DNA of 50,677 nt from DASUSH01 sp036375215. Lineage in GTDB: Bacteria > Actinomycetota > Thermoleophilia > Solirubrobacterales > 70-9. The stretch lies in NCBI GenBank assembly GCA_036375215.1, contig DASUSH010000053.1:1-50677 (forward strand), written 5' to 3'. A program made the position numbers and the translations under genes. A model generated the notes under the pieces. It was not told where the DNA came from and did not search any database. It saw only the letters and a list, made by a program, of their open reading frames with translations. Below, piece by piece: positions 50,625 through 50,677 of the stretch (the stretch's first letter is position 1; each line of letters begins with the position of its first letter).

Positions 50625-50677
50625 ATGAACGCGAAATCGCCGAATCTTTCGCTACGCGTCGAGTCCGGCTCGATCTC
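50625..50677 (+). CDS. 5' fragment of a possible gene, cut by the window end
   Basis: The frame opens MNAKSPNLSLRVESGSI and runs off the end of the window. The GTG at 50616 is an in-frame alternative. Too little is present to name it; the frame is supported only by the box upstream. Confidence 0.35.
   Translation, partial: MNAKSPNLSLRVESGSI

Noticed and set aside
1..50677. CRISPR array, prophage, integrase or transposase
   Set aside because: No regularly spaced repeats of the right size and no matching protein motifs were seen.

Overview
The window comes from a very GC-rich bacterium, most likely an actinomycete of the class Thermoleophilia (Solirubrobacterales-like). This rests on the GC-rich codon use, a six-gene Mce cluster, NarL-type two-component systems, frequent GTG/TTG starts and many transcription units that look leaderless. 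The lineage is an inference, because no rRNA or other marker gene is present. I found no tRNA, CRISPR array, transposase or phage gene.

Layout. 1-4.4 kb: a stress-type operon on the minus strand (CsbD-like protein and a membrane protein) with a sigmaB/sigmaF-like promoter, then a membrane protein fused to a UBP zinc finger, then a penicillin-binding protein. 4.4-8.9 kb: an MMPL exporter divergent from a histidine kinase/response regulator pair. 8.9-15.7 kb: a crotonase-family enzyme, an MASE1-SpoIIE phosphatase, a diguanylate cyclase and a second two-component pair whose genes converge and overlap. 15.7-18.2 kb: a flavoprotein oxidoreductase and a secreted protein, separated by a gene-free stretch with UNCG-capped hairpins and an unusual CCTAGG inverted-repeat array. 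18.3-27.2 kb: six consecutive MlaD/Mce-domain proteins without permease or ATPase genes. 27.3-31.9 kb: thioesterase, small membrane protein, MsrB, SerRS (apparently starting at CTG), a cytochrome c lipoprotein, a flavin reductase and another membrane protein. 32.0-41.1 kb: a tightly overlapping nuoABCDEFGHI operon that stops before nuoJ. 41.1-43.7 kb: an HxlR-type regulator divergent from a VOC protein, then a serine beta-lactamase-like hydrolase. 43.7-50.5 kb: a divergent lipid/xenobiotic cluster (Baeyer-Villiger-type monooxygenase and HSL hydrolase on one arm; acyl-CoA synthetase, SDR, esterase and methyltransferase on the other) resembling the mycobacterial mymA operon in content.

Gene interplay. 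Most operons use 4-base stop/start overlaps (ATGA, GTGA or TTGA). First genes of transcription units often lack a Shine-Dalgarno sequence and instead have a TANNNT box 6-11 bases before the start codon, which suggests leaderless mRNAs. Two families of short palindromes recur at gene ends and overlap stop codons; one copy lies inside the nuoG coding sequence.

The most interesting items are the permease-less six-gene Mce operon, the CCTAGG array, the LPG-synthase-TM/UBP zinc finger fusion, the nuoA-I operon lacking J-N, the CTG start of serS, and the recurring palindromes at stop codons.
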